From MTP4 sp052056915 (GTDB taxonomy: Archaea > Halobacteriota > Methanosarcinia > Methanosarcinales > Methanosarcinaceae), in assembly GCF_052056915.1 (NCBI RefSeq), contig NZ_CP195119.1:1922001-1986000 (forward strand): a stretch of DNA of 64,000 nucleotides. Direction: 5' to 3'. The notes under the pieces are model-generated. The model was not told the DNA's origin and did not search any database. It saw only the letters and a list, made by a program, of their open reading frames with translations. Made by a program: the position numbers and the translations under genes. Shown in pieces: positions 7,848 through 17,369 of the stretch (position 1 is the first letter of the stretch; each line of letters begins with the position of its first letter).

Positions 7848-10800
7848 TCAGCTTTACCCCTGTAATGCTCGTAATATTGTTTTCCTGCATGGTGACTCCG
7901 ATGGTCCTGCTTGCAGCCTGGATCATGGGCTTTCTCAGGGAAACAACAATAAACTGGACTTTCGAACCCGAGGTCCTGACCCTTCTCGAAACCCTTTCCA
8001 CGTTCCAGCCATCCAGAAACATATCGATCTCATCAAAGGCGTAGAAAGGCGCAGGGCGGTACTGCTGGATAGCAAAGATAAAAGCAAGGGCTGTAAGGCT
8101 CTTTTCTCCCCCGGACATGGCCTCGATCCTCTGGAGGGTTTTTTCCTTGGGCCGGGCTCTCAGAGTCATGCCTCCCGCAAAGGGGTCATTGGGGTCGTCC
8201 AGTACAAGTTCACCCATCCCATCGGAAAGCTCGTGGAAAATCTCCTTGAAATTGGCATTAATTCCTTCGTAAGCCTCCAGGAAAGTGTCCCGCTTGAGTG
8301 TCTCATACTGATCGATGCGCTCCAGAAGCTGCTCCCGCTCGGTAAAGAGGGTATCGCGCTTTCCCTGCAGGTCCGAGAGCCTGAGTTCCACCTCGTTATA
8401 TTCGTCAATTGCCCGCATATTCACGGGCTCAAGCTTGCGCAGAGCCTCCTCGAGCGCCTGGATCCGGAGGTAGACAGTCTCGTAATTAGGGACTTCATCG
8501 GATTCTTCTATTCCCCTGCGCTCGATTTCTCCCAGGAACTGCTTTTCCTGTTCAAAGAGGGCGTTCCGGGTAGCCGTAAGCGTCATAACCTGCTGGTTTG
8601 CTTTTTCGAGACTGTTCTTTGCCGCACTGACCCTGCGCTTCACGGCAGTATGTCCCTCCTGAACTTTTTCCCTCTCTTTCTGGAGCTCCAGGAGTTCATC
8701 GGAAAGCTCAAGTTCCCGCTTCTTTTTATCTTCCAGCACAGCCTCGAGTTCTTCGATCTTTGCCCTCAGGGAATCAACCTTTGCCCGGAGGGACGTTTTC
8801 CGGGAATCGAGTTCTCCGATCAGTTCCTTGGATTCGGCAATTTTCTGTTCGGCATAGATTTTTTCAAGTTTCAGTGCGTTTAAGCCAGCTTCGGTATCCC
8901 GGACCCTCCCGTCAAGCCGCCGGATTTCCTCGTCCACGAACTCCGCTTTCCTGTTGATCTCCGGAAGCGGGGAATCGGCAAGTTTGGCTTCAAGTTCGGC
9001 GATCTGCGCCCCGAGTTTCGAGGCAGTTTCGTCCATTTCTTCCTTTTCGGCAATGACCTCGTCCATTTCGGTCCTAAGTTCGGTCCTTGCCTTTTCGATT
9101 GCCCTGAGGTCAGCCTGTTTGGACTGCAGGAGCGCTTCAAGTTTAGCGTCCCTGCCTGCAATTTCTTCGAGCTGGAGTTCTTTCCTGGAAATTTCTTCCT
9201 CGCAGTCCCGGACCTTCCGGTTCAGCTCGAAAAGGTGGCTCTCGATGCTGTCCTGCTTTCCTATTGCAGCAGTCCGGCTGGCGTCCAGGGCCTGGATCTC
9301 GTCCCTGAGCTTGAGAAGCTTGTCCTTTTCCGCCGCCGCAAAAGAAAGTCCCGATTTAGAGGAAAGGAACCCGCCTACCATTGCCCCGCTCTTTTCCAGG
9401 ACCTCCCCTTCCAGGGTGACCATCCTGTACCTGCCCATAAGGCGCCGGGCATTGTCCAGAGTGTCGAGCACGAGGGTGTCCCGGAAAACGTACCAGAAGG
9501 CTGACTCGAAAGCCGGGTCGAATTCGATGAGATCAATTGCATATCCTACAATCCCGGAATCATAATTGAGGTTCTCGAGCCTGCCCGCCGCCTTCATCTT
9601 GTTCAGGGGAAGGAAGGTAGCCCTTCCGCCCTTTCTCCGCTTCAGGTAATCGATGGCTTCCGCGGCGTCGGCGTCCGTGTCCACCACCAGGGCCTGCATC
9701 CGGCTCCCTGCGGCGACTTCCAGGGCTTTCGAGTAACGCCGATCAACTTTTCCGAGCTGGGCAATGGTCCCGTGCACCCCGTAGAGTTCGTTTTGCCGGG
9801 TTGCCCCGAGCACCGTCTCCACGGCTTTTGAATATCCCCCCCCGTGTTCCGCAGCCCGTACCCGTGCTTCGGTGAGGGCAAACTCCTGCTGGAGCCCATG
9901 AAGCTTGCTCTCAAGTTTCCTGAGATCTTCCTTGACCCTGAAATGGCTGCTTTCGATATCGTCCCGGTCCTTCAGGAGAGATTCCTTCTTTTCGGAAAGT
10001 TTTTCAAGCTCGTACTGGACCGAACGGGTATCGCTGTCCGAACTCGCAACCGCAGCCTCTGCTTCCTGAATCTCGTTTTCGATATCCCGAAGTTCTGCGG
10101 ACTTTCGGCGGAGGGCATCGAGCAGGCGGTCCTCATGCCGCATGAGCTCGTTCTTTTCGTTTTTCACGCCTTCGAGTTTCCCTTTGGCAGCCGTAAGTTC
10201 GTCCCTTGTTTCGGCAAACTTCACGTCTACGTCGGCGATTTTGCTCTGGAGCAGCATGCGCTCGGTCCTGCGTTCCGAAAGCTCGGACTCAAGGCTGTCT
10301 TTCCGGATCTGTTCGGCTTCGATTTTCTCGTCCAGGTCCCGGACCTTTCCTTTGGTGGAATCGATCTCCACAAAAGCTTTCCTGCGCCGCGCATCGCCCT
10401 CTTCGATATCGTTTTCGGTAAGTTCGATGCTGTCAACACACCTGGAGATCTCCCCTTTTGTCCCCTCGATATCCTTTTTGATCTGGAGCTGTTCGGCTTC
10501 CCCTTTCTTCCGGATCTCCAGGGAAAGATTTTCCAGGGCTTCATCCAGGGCTTCGAGTTCCTGTTCCCGCTCTTCAAGGATTGCCCGGATCTTTACAAGG
10601 TGCTCCTCCTTTCCGACAAGCTCCTTATCCACATTTCCCAGTTCGGTCCTTGCGTCTTTCAGTTTGGAAAGCAGGACATAACCTTCAAATTTTATCTTCT
10701 CGGCCTTGAGAGCCTGGTATTTAAGGGCCTGGTCACGCTCCCCTGACAGCTTTTCAAGCTGGGCACGCACCTCTTCCAGAATGATATCCACCCGCTCAAT

Positions 10801-11382
10801 CTGCTGCCTGACGACTTCCAGCTCTCCGAGGGCTTTTTGTTTGCGTTCGTCAAACTCCGCGACCCCCGCAATCTCATCAATAATCTTTCTTCTTTCCACG
10901 GCAGTCATGGAGATAATCTGGGTTACGTCTCCCTGCATGACCACGTTGTACCCTTCGGGAGTCACGCCGGCTTTGGCAAGCTGGGAATGGACCTCAGTCA
11001 GGCTGACGGATTTCCCGTTAAAATAGAAGTAGCTGTAGTATCCGCTCTTTGTCTGTCGGATCTTCCGGGACACCGTAAACTCCTCCAGGTCCACCGGAAG
11101 TTTGCGGTCGCTGTTGTCAAAGCGGATAGTGACCTGAGCAAAGTCGGGCTTTTTCTTCTCATCCCCATTGTAGATGAGATCCGTGAGTTTTTCGGCCCTG
11201 AGCGTCCTGGAACTTGTAAGTCCGAGAGCAAAGAGAATCCCGTCTATTATATTGGACTTCCCACTCCCGTTAGGTCCCGAAATCGTGGTGAAGTCGTTAT
11301 AAAAGGAAATTTTTACTTTTTTCCCGAAGGACTTGAAGTTAACGAATTCTATTTCTTTTATGTACACAGGATGCCTCTGCAA
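7840..11382 (-). CDS. smc: Chromosome segregation ATPase SMC
   Basis: Full-length SMC, 1180 residues. The N-terminal head has Walker A GPNGSGKSN and FGLTSSRTLRAEKLTDLIYNG. Two long coiled coils (about 170-500 and 680-1020) flank a hinge at about 510-670 (LYGVHGTIAQLGKV, GGFLSSKSG). The C-terminal head has the ABC signature SGGEKSLTALAF and Walker B (FYAFDEIDMFLD). It forms the ring that compacts and resolves chromosomes, with ScpA and ScpB encoded just downstream. Start: the ATG at 11382 is followed by MQRHPVYIKEIEF, normal for the family. An AT-rich 120-bp gap separates it from the upstream unknown gene on the same strand. Confidence 0.98.
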   Translation of the reverse strand: MQRHPVYIKEIEFVNFKSFGKKVKISFYNDFTTISGPNGSGKSNIIDGILFALGLTSSRTLRAEKLTDLIYNGDEKKKPDFAQVTIRFDNSDRKLPVDLEEFTVSRKIRQTKSGYYSYFYFNGKSVSLTEVHSQLAKAGVTPEGYNVVMQGDVTQIISMTAVERRKIIDEIAGVAEFDERKQKALGELEVVRQQIERVDIILEEVRAQLEKLSGERDQALKYQALKAEKIKFEGYVLLSKLKDARTELGNVDKELVGKEEHLVKIRAILEEREQELEALDEALENLSLEIRKKGEAEQLQIKKDIEGTKGEISRCVDSIELTENDIEEGDARRRKAFVEIDSTKGKVRDLDEKIEAEQIRKDSLESELSERRTERMLLQSKIADVDVKFAETRDELTAAKGKLEGVKNEKNELMRHEDRLLDALRRKSAELRDIENEIQEAEAAVASSDSDTRSVQYELEKLSEKKESLLKDRDDIESSHFRVKEDLRKLESKLHGLQQEFALTEARVRAAEHGGGYSKAVETVLGATRQNELYGVHGTIAQLGKVDRRYSKALEVAAGSRMQALVVDTDADAAEAIDYLKRRKGGRATFLPLNKMKAAGRLENLNYDSGIVGYAIDLIEFDPAFESAFWYVFRDTLVLDTLDNARRLMGRYRMVTLEGEVLEKSGAMVGGFLSSKSGLSFAAAEKDKLLKLRDEIQALDASRTAAIGKQDSIESHLFELNRKVRDCEEEISRKELQLEEIAGRDAKLEALLQSKQADLRAIEKARTELRTEMDEVIAEKEEMDETASKLGAQIAELEAKLADSPLPEINRKAEFVDEEIRRLDGRVRDTEAGLNALKLEKIYAEQKIAESKELIGELDSRKTSLRAKVDSLRAKIEELEAVLEDKKKRELELSDELLELQKEREKVQEGHTAVKRRVSAAKNSLEKANQQVMTLTATRNALFEQEKQFLGEIERRGIEESDEVPNYETVYLRIQALEEALRKLEPVNMRAIDEYNEVELRLSDLQGKRDTLFTEREQLLERIDQYETLKRDTFLEAYEGINANFKEIFHELSDGMGELVLDDPNDPFAGGMTLRARPKEKTLQRIEAMSGGEKSLTALAFIFAIQQYRPAPFYAFDEIDMFLDGWNVERVSRRVRTSGSKVQFIVVSLRKPMIQAASRTIGVTMQENNITSITGVKLNG

Positions 11383-11502
11383 TTTCGCGTTTTTTTTGGA
11401 GAGAAATTTTTGAAAACATTTTGTAGAATTTGAAGAAAGTTCCCATAAAAAAGATTTATCTGGAAATTCCTGTATTTTCGGCCCTCACTGAACTTTTGGA
11501 AC

Positions 11503-12354
11503 TTATCTTTCACAGGTGATAATCTCTGCGTCTTCGTCATCCCTTGCAACAACGGTCTCGTTTCTTTCAATATGAGTGACAGACTTTTCGGCGATGATGT
11601 ATTCGCAGTCATTGTTTTCCCTGGACCGCTGCACATTTCTTGCAACTTTCTGCCGCTTCAGCTCCCCGCTATCGGCAATGATATACTCGCACTTTATTTC
11701 CTCGACTTCCTCTTCATCGAGTTCTTCAGGTTCTACTTCCCGGACCTTTAACCTGACCCTGGCATTGGTCCCTGGCAGAGGAGCGGGAACTTCCCTTACC
11801 TCGATTCTTGCACGTGGAGAAGGAATTTCTTTCCGGGGTTCCGGTTTCTGTTTAGGCTTTTTGGAAAGGGGAGGAAGGTCAAGTGGGTCTTCGAGCATGG
11901 AGAGGGAGACCGAAGGAGCAACATCAGGAGTGGAATTCTGTAATTCTTCGAGCTTCCGGGAAAGTTTTTCAACATCGGCTTCCAGTCTCCTTACCACGGA
12001 CTTCTGGTCAAGGAGTTCTTTTACCAGCCCGTCCTGGATGCCTGCAAGTTCTTTCAATTTATTTTCAGCCGCCCCTCTCTCATGGACAGGGGCATGATTC
12101 AGTTCCATGCGCAGTTCATTAAGGACTGAAGCTTTAAGGGAAGCAGGACTCGGCATCCCCATAAGCTCGGTCCTGATATCGGAAAGGATAAGATCCTTCA
12201 GGGAATCCAGGTCGGAGCTGCATTCCATTTCGGTCCGAAGTTCATTGAGAACCGAAACCTTAATTGATTTCTTGAGAGTCTCAAGCTCTTCATAGCTAAT
12301 CGACAAACGCCTTTTAAGCGGCTTATTATTCAGATCCCTCTGTCCAGTCCTCAT
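11503..12354 (-). CDS. Unknown coiled-coil protein upstream of smc
   Basis: A 283-residue protein that I do not recognise. The N-terminal part carries a repeated unit, SVLNELRTEM and SVLNELRMEL about 40 residues apart, with LILSDIRTEL between them, as in a short helical repeat. Residues about 105-140 form a coiled coil (LVKELLDQKSVVRRLEADVEKLSRKLEEL), followed by a Pro-rich linker. The C-terminal part is a twice-repeated CEYIIA motif (CEYIIADSGELKRQK; CEYIIAEKS) and an EIITCER end, predicted beta. No membrane segments. It is on the same strand as smc and 120 bp upstream, with a TATA-like TTTATATATAATGG around 12493-12506. Membership of the smc operon is possible but unproven. Confidence 0.7.
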   Translation of the reverse strand: MRTGQRDLNNKPLKRRLSISYEELETLKKSIKVSVLNELRTEMECSSDLDSLKDLILSDIRTELMGMPSPASLKASVLNELRMELNHAPVHERGAAENKLKELAGIQDGLVKELLDQKSVVRRLEADVEKLSRKLEELQNSTPDVAPSVSLSMLEDPLDLPPLSKKPKQKPEPRKEIPSPRARIEVREVPAPLPGTNARVRLKVREVEPEELDEEEVEEIKCEYIIADSGELKRQKVARNVQRSRENNDCEYIIAEKSVTHIERNETVVARDDEDAEIITCER

Positions 12355-12850
12355 AAAATTCCTCTTGCAATAAATTCGGGTCCCGGGTAATATGCAAAAT
12401 TTCTGGTTATGGGATTAGATCATAGTAACTATAATTAGATGGTATTATTTAGACAAATTTAAATAATGTGTACAAAGTACATGTAATCCCACTTTATATA
12501 TAATGGTAATCGATGGCTTTTCTCAGGCGGGGGAAACTTCCAGTTAAAATATAAGAAGAAGTAGCTTATTAAGCTTTCTGAAAAAGGGAGAAAGATTGGC
12601 CTGATTTTGCGGATAGGCCATAAGAAGTATGAAAATATCGTTAAAAGAATGTGAAAAAATAGGGGAAGAATAAAGGTTGACTTAATACCGGGACCGGAAT
12701 CAGAATCTCCCCACTTTTAAAAAAAATAAATGAAGAAATAATAAGGAAAGAATTAAAAAAACTCAAAAAATGAATCCAGAATTACCCGAAAAACTTCCTA
12801 TAAAGGGGTCGGATTCCAGAACCGAGGTTCAATATTATAAAGATTTAGCG
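12355..12850. other. Intergenic, no gene seen
   Basis: AT-rich DNA between two minus-strand genes. It holds the likely promoter of the coiled-coil gene (around 12493-12506) and A-rich stretches. I see no open frame with a plausible start, and no repeat. Confidence 0.5.
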
Positions 12851-13090
12851 TTAGTTAAGGGATGAGAAAGTGTCATCGGAATCGAATAATACACTCTGGC
12901 GGGACTGAATTCTGGTCTCACTACAGTCGATTTCCAGGGCACTTTCACTGACCAGGGAACCATGGGTACCCGTGCTTTCCAGGAAAAGCTGCACCTCTTC
13001 CGGTTCAGGCTCACGGAAATGATCCATTTCAAAAATATCCATAATAACACTAAACACGTTTTTGTGCAGGTGATTGGTAATTCGGGTCAT
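12851..13090 (-). CDS. Small acidic hypothetical protein
   Basis: A 79-residue acidic frame beginning MTRITNHLHKNVFSVIMDIF, with many Glu, Ser and Asp later and no Cys, signal peptide or membrane helix. I do not recognise it. It has no strong ribosome binding site. In its favour, a TATA-like TTTATATATTTATATTTT lies at 13164-13181 on its strand, about 75 bp upstream, and no other gene occupies the stretch. It could be a methanogen-specific small protein or a chance frame. Confidence 0.4.
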   Translation of the reverse strand: MTRITNHLHKNVFSVIMDIFEMDHFREPEPEEVQLFLESTGTHGSLVSESALEIDCSETRIQSRQSVLFDSDDTFSSLN

Positions 13091-13245
13091 CGGAAGTAAT
13101 CAGGAATTGCTGAGTATAAGTAATTTGTGGTGATGAGAAAAATAGATAGAAGTGAGATATAGCAAAATATAAATATATAAACATTACGCCACAGAGGTTC
13201 ACTGTTCATCCCGTATGGATTTGAGATTCGCCGGTGCTCACACCC

Positions 13246-13650
13246 CTACTTCATGCATCCCTACTTCATGCATCCCTACTTCATGCATCCCTACTTCATG
13301 CATCCCTACTTCATGCATCCCTACTTCATGCATCCCTACTTCATGCATCCCTACTTCATGCATCCCTACTTCATGCATCCCTACTTCATGCATCCCTACT
13401 TCATGCATCCCTACTTCATGCATCCCTACTTCATGCATCCCTACTTCATGCATCCCTACTTCATGCATCCCTACTTCATGCATCCTTACTTCATGCATCC
13501 CTACTTCATGCATCCCTACTTCATGCATCCCTACTTCATGCACTCCTACTTCATGCACTCCTACTTCATGCATCCCTACTTCATGCATCCCTACTTCATG
13601 CACTCCTACTTCATGCACTCCTACTTCATGCACTCCTACTTCATGCACCC
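13246..13650. repeat. 27-copy 15-bp minisatellite
   Basis: Twenty-seven exact-length head-to-tail copies of CTACTTCATGCATCC. Copies 1-20 are nearly identical. In the last third a variant ending in CACTC instead of CATCC alternates with the main form (at about 13540-13560 and 13600-13645). The unit contains the palindrome ATGCAT. Because 15 is a multiple of three, several frames stay open through it (repeating MHPYF, IPTSC or MHEVG), but the variant changes residues in every frame and no start site supports coding. It lies between the small acidic gene and the 3' end of feoB. Confidence 0.95.
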
Positions 13651-13794
13651 ATGCCATTAAGGAAGGGCCGGATGAAAAAAGACAGAACCGTCCCCAACAC
13701 ACACCGAAGGCTCGGAAGGGGGAAGGTCACCGTCTCGGACACACATTCAAAAGTCAGGCAAACCGGTTGAACAGTCTCCTCCTGCATAAAGGGA

Positions 13795-15774
13795 TCAGAG
13801 GAAGGCAGGTCCGAACATCCGGATCAGGACCCCGATCCCGAGGGCAAGGAAAGTGGTGAAAGTCACAATCAGCGCAGTGTCCTTTGTTCCCAGTTCATGC
13901 TTCAAAACGGCTATCGTGGCCACGCAGGGCACATAGATGGTCGTTATCACCGCAAACTGGTACATCTGGAGGGGGGTCATCACCAGTGCAAAGTTTGCGG
14001 TGCCTGCAAGCACGGCAAGGATCTGGAGGGCCATTTCTTTTCTGAGAATTCCGAAAACCAGCGCTGTTGCCGCAAACGCAGGGAGGCCCAGAAGGCCTAC
14101 GGAAATGGGTTCCACAAAGTCCTGGAAGATCGCGAGCAAGCCCAGAGCATCGAGGATACCCAGGAAGGCACTGCCTACAAGCAGTAAGGGGAAAGCAATG
14201 TAGACAAACTCCCGGCTTTTAAGCCAGGTCTTCTGGAGGGTGGATTTAAGCTTGGGTTTCCTGAGGGGAGCCATCTCCATGATAAAGCCGCTTCGTTCTC
14301 CAGGGAGCGTTCTTGCAAGGATCAAACCCATAGCGGCAATGATAACCACCTCCATAAGGTAAATTGAAACCGCAGGCCAGAAGCCCACAAAAGTCCCAAC
14401 AAGCCCCAGGATAATCACCGTCCGCGCGGAACAGGGCACAAGGGAGATCAGAAGGGAAGCTATCCTCTTTTCCCTCCGGGTCCCAAGAGAGTGCACCGCC
14501 ATGATCGCGGGGACGTTGCACCCAAAACCAAGGACCAGGGGGATAACTGCCCTTCCATGCAGCCCCAGTTTGTGGGTCACGTTGTCCAGGAGGAAAGCTG
14601 CCCTGGTAAGGTAGCCGGAGTCCTCGAAAACGGAGAGGATAATGTAAAAGACCGCTATGTAGGGGATGGCAATTGCAATCCCGGCCTCTACACCCCGCAG
14701 GGAGTAGATGATGAGGTTCCTGATAAGAGGAGACATCCCCAGGGTCATGGCTTCCACGGGCTCGATAATGTAAGGTTCGAATAAATCGTCTACGATCCAG
14801 GCTTCCAGGAAACCTCCGATCCTGAAGACCAGGAGGAAAGTAAGGAGCAAAGCCGAGATAAGCACGGCAATCCCGAAGTTTGGAGAGGTAAGAATCCCGT
14901 CAACCCTGTCCCTCAGACTTTTTTTAGGCTCAAACCTGGAGACCACGCTGTCCACAATATGCCCGGACTCCCCGTAAATGTCCCTTGCAACCGTATCCGG
15001 GACCGAGATCCTGTGTTCAAGTTCAAGGTTCTGCCTGAGCCTCCTGCCGGTGGACAGCAGAGCATTGGCCTCCGGAGGCATACAGCAGAGTTCGACAAAC
15101 TCCGCATCATTCAAAAGCGCCGCCATCTTCACCCTCGGCGGAGAGTCCGGAAAAGCCTTGTCAAGCCCTGTTAGAGCCTGCATGATCCATGGGCTGTATT
15201 CGGCCCTGTGATGGTCCTGGACCTTGCCTGCTTCCTCCATGGCCACCAGCACCACCTCATCAAGCCCCTCTCCCCGGGTTGCCACCGTAGGAACCACAGG
15301 AAGGCCGAGCATCTCCGAGAGTTTGGAGGCATCTACCCTGAATCCCAGTTCTTCGGCAAGGTCGACCTGGTTCAGGGCTATGACCATGGGTATGTCGAGT
15401 TCGAGCAGCTGCAAGGTTAGGTAAAGGTTCCGCGCAAGCCGGCTGGCATCAAGGATGTTGATAATCACATCCGGCTGATCCTGGATCAAATACTCTTTTG
15501 CTACTTTTTCATCCTCATTTGAAGTTCCGAGGGAATAAATCCCGGGCAAATCCACTACTTCTATCGTCCTTCCTTTCCCTTTCACCATACCCCTGACAAG
15601 CTCTACCGTTGTGCCGGGATAATTCGAAACCTCAACACCAACTCCCGTAAGCCGGGTAAAAAAAACACTTTTTCCCACACTGGGGTTGCCTACGAAAGCC
15701 AGAGTCATGTCATAGGAAGAGTTTTTATTTTCTTTGTCACGGGTACTGCAAGATGAGGATGAAATTTTGATCAC
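13795..15774 (-). CDS. feoB: Ferrous iron transporter FeoB
   Basis: A FeoB-family membrane transporter for Fe(II) driven or gated by a GTPase domain. The G domain has G1 GNPSVGKS, G2 at NYPGTTVE, G3 DLPGIYSL and G4 NQVD, followed by a helical GDI-like region. About ten membrane helices follow, with the GFGCNVPAIM and SLVPCSARTVI gate motifs. At about 640-660 residues it lacks the long C-terminal cytoplasmic part of some bacterial FeoB. The frame opens with GTG at 15774, but family alignment favours MTLAFVGNP at 15708; neither has a good ribosome site. No feoA gene is next to it. The DtxR-type regulator upstream carries a FeoA-like domain. Confidence 0.95.
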   Translation of the reverse strand: MIKISSSSCSTRDKENKNSSYDMTLAFVGNPSVGKSVFFTRLTGVGVEVSNYPGTTVELVRGMVKGKGRTIEVVDLPGIYSLGTSNEDEKVAKEYLIQDQPDVIINILDASRLARNLYLTLQLLELDIPMVIALNQVDLAEELGFRVDASKLSEMLGLPVVPTVATRGEGLDEVVLVAMEEAGKVQDHHRAEYSPWIMQALTGLDKAFPDSPPRVKMAALLNDAEFVELCCMPPEANALLSTGRRLRQNLELEHRISVPDTVARDIYGESGHIVDSVVSRFEPKKSLRDRVDGILTSPNFGIAVLISALLLTFLLVFRIGGFLEAWIVDDLFEPYIIEPVEAMTLGMSPLIRNLIIYSLRGVEAGIAIAIPYIAVFYIILSVFEDSGYLTRAAFLLDNVTHKLGLHGRAVIPLVLGFGCNVPAIMAVHSLGTRREKRIASLLISLVPCSARTVIILGLVGTFVGFWPAVSIYLMEVVIIAAMGLILARTLPGERSGFIMEMAPLRKPKLKSTLQKTWLKSREFVYIAFPLLLVGSAFLGILDALGLLAIFQDFVEPISVGLLGLPAFAATALVFGILRKEMALQILAVLAGTANFALVMTPLQMYQFAVITTIYVPCVATIAVLKHELGTKDTALIVTFTTFLALGIGVLIRMFGPAFL

Positions 15775-15798
15775 GTCTCCGGTGTTTATTTACGTTTC

Positions 15799-15870
15799 CA
15801 GTACATTTCCAGTACGTTTCCACCATGTCTCAAGTATGACTTCAGTACGTTTCCATCATGTCTCAAATGG
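15799..15870. repeat. 33-bp direct repeats upstream of feoB
   Basis: CAGTACGTTTCC followed by A(C/T)CATGTCTCAA occurs at 15810 and again at 15843, with a shorter CAGTACATTTCC at 15799. These lie directly upstream of the longest feoB frame. They could be regulatory, but they do not contain the TTAGG half-site seen at the dtxR operator. Confidence 0.6.
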
Positions 15871-16030
15871 TCCGGGATTTCCGAGAGGTCTCAAATGCAC
15901 CCGGTATTTTCGGGATTCAAAGGGGGTATCCGGTATTCAGGACATTTTTCGAGCATATCTGGCAGGTTTCCAGTGAAACCGGCATATTCCGAATGCACAC
16001 AGGACTCTCCGGGGTTTTGCACAGATCAGG

Positions 16031-16696
16031 TCAGGATTTACCGCTAGTGGGGGTTATGAAAATTTTTTTGGCTACATCCCTGCCCAGGGCAATTTCCGAC
16101 CCAACGGCTATTACCGAAATGCATCCCTGCTTCTGCTTGCGCCGGACTTCAATTTCTTTTCCGGTCAGAATCCCGAGGGAGTTCAGACGTTCCTTTGCTT
16201 CCCTGGGAAGAGTCACCCGGGCAACAGTCCCGGAACTTCCTTCATTCATTTCGTCAAGAGGAATGAAACGTTCCTGCTCCCCAAGGGTACATTTATCAAT
16301 GTTAATGGGATGCCCGTCAGGGCAGTACTCGGGACTGCCAAGGAATTCGTACAGCTTTTCAAGCACGTGATCCGATACTGCGTGTTCGAGTTCACAGGCT
16401 TCCTTGTGGGCCACCTTCCGGTCTAAATCGAGGACATCTGCAAGGAAAGTCTCAAGCACCTGGTGTTTCCGCTTGATTTTTATGGCCTTTTCAGTCCCTT
16501 TATAGGTCAGTTCCACACCCTTGTAAGGAATATACTCCACAAACCCCATGGAGGAAAGTTTCTTGATCATTTCCGTCACACTTGGAGGAGCAACGTTGAG
16601 CTCGTCGGCTATTTGTTTGGTCTTGGCCGGGCCCTGGTTTTTCATTATGAGGTATAATATTGTCTCGAGGTATTCTTCCAATCGTTCAGTGTGCAT
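16031..16696 (-). CDS. DtxR/MntR-family metal-dependent repressor with FeoA-like C-terminal domain
   Basis: A 221-residue regulator. Residues 1-70 are a winged helix (LEEYLETILYLI, NVAPPSVTEMIKKLSSMGFVEY). Residues 70-140 are the metal-binding dimerisation domain, with the typical E-C-E-L-E-H and CPDGHPI motifs. Residues 150-218 are an SH3-like FeoA domain (RVTLPREAKERLNSLGI). Such proteins bind DNA when loaded with Fe(II) or Mn(II) and shut off uptake genes. It sits upstream of feoB on the same strand. An operator-like palindrome in its own promoter implies autorepression. Whether Fe or Mn is sensed cannot be told. Confidence 0.92.
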   Translation of the reverse strand: MHTERLEEYLETILYLIMKNQGPAKTKQIADELNVAPPSVTEMIKKLSSMGFVEYIPYKGVELTYKGTEKAIKIKRKHQVLETFLADVLDLDRKVAHKEACELEHAVSDHVLEKLYEFLGSPEYCPDGHPINIDKCTLGEQERFIPLDEMNEGSSGTVARVTLPREAKERLNSLGILTGKEIEVRRKQKQGCISVIAVGSEIALGRDVAKKIFITPTSGKS

Positions 16697-16753
16697 AACA
16701 CCATCCCGCCACTACCCGCCCGGAAGTCCGGTGTGGATGTCCAGTACGGATAA

Positions 16754-16767
16754 TTAGGGCAACCTAA
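16754..16767. promoter_or_regulatory. DtxR-type operator
   Basis: TTAGGGCAACCTAA: the half-sites TTAGG and CCTAA are perfect inverted repeats with a 4-bp spacer, matching the core of known DtxR/IdeR/MntR boxes. It lies about 58 bp upstream of the dtxR-type start, next to a TATA-like stretch on the minus strand (CTATTTATTTA, about 16783-16793). A second GCCTAAAT half-site is at 16779-16786. Confidence 0.7.
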
Positions 16768-16910
16768 AAAATTAAACTGCCTAAATAAATAGTTTTTGGT
16801 TTTTGAAGAAAGCAATTCTGGTTTCCCAGACGTATTAAAAAGAAAGCCAGCCCGGGAAAAATCCCGGGAAAGTTTGGAAAGCTGGGGAAAGTTTAGAAAG
16901 TGAAGAAAGA

Positions 16911-17369
16911 TTATAACGAAAGTATTGGTTTAACAAGGGAAATCTCATCACAGTCAGGGAATTTCGGGCAGTTGAGGCACCCGACCCAGACCTTCCTTGG
17001 GAGCCGGTTTTTGTCCACAACCTCAAAGCCCAGGCTTTCGAAAAACTCAGGGACATAGGTAAGGGTAAAGACCTCCTTCATGCCAAGTGTCTCTGCTTCC
17101 TTAAGGCAGGCACTTACAAGTTCGGTGCCTATCCCCTGCCGGGTATAATCCGGGTTTATGGCAAGAGCGCGGACTTCTGCCACATCTTCCCAGAATACAT
17201 GAAGCGCACAGCAGCCTGCGACCTGACCGTCTATCTCATAGACATAAAAGTCCCTTATATTTTCATAAAGTTCACTCAGAGAGCGGGCAAGCATAAGCTC
17301 CTGCCTCGCATAAGTGTAGATGATATGCTTCATCTCAACGACATCGTTTACCCGGGCTTTCCTGATCAC
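16911..17369 (-). CDS. GNAT N-acetyltransferase, ArgA-like
   Basis: A 152-residue single-domain GNAT protein. The acetyl-CoA loop is seen in VRALAINPDYTRQGIGTELV, and EVFTLTYVPEFFESLGFEVVDK is the typical strand/helix end. The segment RSLSELYENIRDFYVYEIDG, and a Cys-rich tail CLNCPKFPDCDE, match the short N-acetylglutamate-synthase-like proteins found beside arginine genes in many archaea and bacteria. Acetylation of glutamate is therefore the best guess, but no arg gene is adjacent. It is transcribed alone on the minus strand. Confidence 0.8.
   Translation of the reverse strand: MIRKARVNDVVEMKHIIYTYARQELMLARSLSELYENIRDFYVYEIDGQVAGCCALHVFWEDVAEVRALAINPDYTRQGIGTELVSACLKEAETLGMKEVFTLTYVPEFFESLGFEVVDKNRLPRKVWVGCLNCPKFPDCDEISLVKPILSL

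Noticed and set aside
7200..11433. Long opposite-strand frames across scpA, smc and neighbouring genes
   Set aside because: These are antisense shadows of genes with strong family motifs; they lack starts and family features.
13246..13650. CRISPR array
   Set aside because: Units are 15 bp, adjacent with no unique spacers, so this is a minisatellite; no cas gene is nearby.
13215..13859. Long frames through the 15-bp minisatellite (repeating IPTSC, MHPYF or MHEVG)
   Set aside because: The repeat length is a multiple of three, so frames stay open by chance; the variants change residues in all frames, and no ribosome site or family match is seen.
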